From the NCBI GenBank assembly GCA_018136815.1, contig CM030941.1, positions 85,772 through 121,164 of the forward strand: a stretch of DNA of 35,393 nucleotides, given 5' to 3'. Source of the stretch: Isochrysis galbana (Eukaryota; Haptophyta; Isochrysidales; Isochrysidaceae). Every line of letters begins with the position of its first letter. Within the stretch, counting starts at the first letter, position 1. The notes under the pieces are model-generated. The model worked only from the letters and a program-made list of their open reading frames with translations, did not search any database and was not told the DNA's origin. Both the position numbers and the translations under genes were made by a program. Below, piece by piece: positions 34,501 to 35,393 of the stretch.

Positions 34501-35393
34501 TTGAGTGCGAGCACGAGCGCAGCGGTGAAGGCGTCCGCTATGATGGGGTAGTGAATGCGCCTCAAAAGCCGGCAGGAAGCGCAGGCGGCATACGCACACG
34601 AACCGCGCGCCCTCCCTTCCCCTCCCGCATTACGCCTGTCTGCCGCTGCACCTGAGGTCTCGAGCGCTCGCGAAAGCGCGTTGTCACCAGCGTGCCCAGC
34701 CCATGCGGCGGCGCACCGAGAGCTCGTGATGGCTGGCGCCGCGGCAACGTCGCGTTCATTAAGGATCTCCTCCACAGCACCTGCGCGCGCGCCGGGAGGG
34801 AGCGAAGCAGCGGCTGAGCGCGGCGACTGGCGCGCCGCCGTCAGGCTCCAGCCTCGCCCTCCCTCGATCCTCAGGCACCGCATGCCCGCGGGGAGTTGAC
34901 GATTCTGCCTGAGCCGCTCGGAGCTCTGCGACTGCTGCCACTGCTCCATCGCCCTCGCTCTCCTCTGCCCGTAGCCCAACCGCTGACCTCTGCCCGCATC
35001 CCCACCGCCGACCTCTGCTGGCATCCCCACTGCTGAACTCTCCCGGCACGAGCCCCCGCGCGCACCCTCAAGCGCCCTCGCCGTGCTTTCCATGCCCAGC
35101 TGCTGCTGCAGCACCTTTCTCTGCCTGAGCAGTCGCTTTCTCGCCAAGCCGCCCAGCTCATCGCCTTCCTCAACCTCGATGCCCAAAGAGGTGAGCAGCG
35201 GTCTTTCCGCGGCCAGCACTGTCGTCATCGAGAAGGATGCAAAGGGGAGGCAGGCGCCAGCGGCATCAGCGTGTGCAGCGTGTGAAGCTCGCGCGGGCGG
35301 GCGCGCTGCAGTTCGCCCAGCTGTCGCGCCGCGGCAACCCTCGAAGCCTCCGATGGGGCTGCGTGAAGCATTTCGAGAAGCTTCTCGAGCCGC
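34500..35393 (-). pseudogene. BTAF1: BTAF1/Mot1 N-terminal region, copy B, truncated
   Basis: The minus strand enters the window just inside the start (the equivalent ATG of copy A would lie about 11 bases outside). It reads RLEKLLEML, then SEASRVAAARQLGELQRA and PRELHTL, matching the first HEAT repeat of BTAF1/Mot1 better than copy A, where this part is shifted. A stop follows near 35226. A new frame gives RPLLTSLGIEVEEGDELGGL and ARKRLLRQRKVLQQQLGME, then a long low-complexity linker. The later HEAT segments seen in copy A are missing; sequence changes to the CTCC tract near 34500. About 60 residues of HEAT repeat between the two blocks are also absent, or spliced from elsewhere. It is probably a partial duplicate. 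Confidence 0.75.
34650..35393. repeat. Segmental duplication partner of 31552-32435
   Basis: Direct repeat of the first duplicated block. It carries extra copies of a CCGCTGACCTCTGCCCGCAT-type segment (34980-35030) that are single in the partner. Confidence 0.85.

Overview
The window reads as repeat-rich nuclear DNA of a eukaryote, most likely a unicellular alga or related protist. Evidence for this is a Ty3/gypsy-type retroelement, a non-LTR-like insertion with a target-site duplication, miniature inverted-repeat elements, a cut-and-paste transposon, long CT/GA tracts, candidate GT donors and AG acceptors, and eukaryote-specific genes: BTAF1/Mot1, an SRP14-like start, and a GT43 glycosyltransferase. 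A heliorhodopsin-like exon and an FkbM-type fragment also suit a marine alga, but I cannot name a taxon. A run of exactly 100 N (12794-12893) marks a scaffold join.

Layout. 1-653 (minus): the 5' part of an intact-looking membrane protein gene, with a GA/CT tract upstream. 900-3045: repeats and gene-poor DNA, including a 145-bp repeat (2128-2272). 3046-12793: a large Ty3-like element. Its gag frame is separated from pol by one in-frame TAG. The pol carries a phage-type cytosine-methyltransferase-like domain ahead of protease, RT and RNase H; the end is frame-broken and cut by the gap. 13333-14034: two small inverted-repeat elements. 14484-15160: a second, truncated gag start joined to a cluster of AGCT-centred palindromic repeats. 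15612-16016: an FkbM methyltransferase fragment. 16856-18811: a reverse copy of the 145-bp repeat, split by a 1.83-kb DNA transposon that carries an IS5-like transposase and a membrane-anchored triple cystine-rich protein.

19812-20927: a GT43 gene. 19470-22988: four direct copies of a 31-bp motif, with a heliorhodopsin-like exon between them. 22964-24819: a candidate minus-strand gene, an SRP14-like start ended by TGA, and a minus-strand exon. 25266-25615: a 204-bp tandem repeat. 25676-27318: a LINE-like insertion between 16-bp direct repeats. 27359-27781 and 28334-29131 (both minus): a helical hypothetical protein and a cysteine-rich repeat protein. 30485-32445 and 34500-35393 (both minus): two tandem, broken copies of the N-terminal HEAT part of BTAF1/Mot1. 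Between them lies a basic SAP-like ORF ending at three 65-bp tandem repeats.

The genes do not form a pathway. The picture is host gene pieces spread among nested mobile DNA. The most unusual parts are the methyltransferase-bearing retroelement with its gag-TAG-pol layout, and the transposon with a cystine-rich passenger gene. All calls come from reading the sequence; no database search was run.
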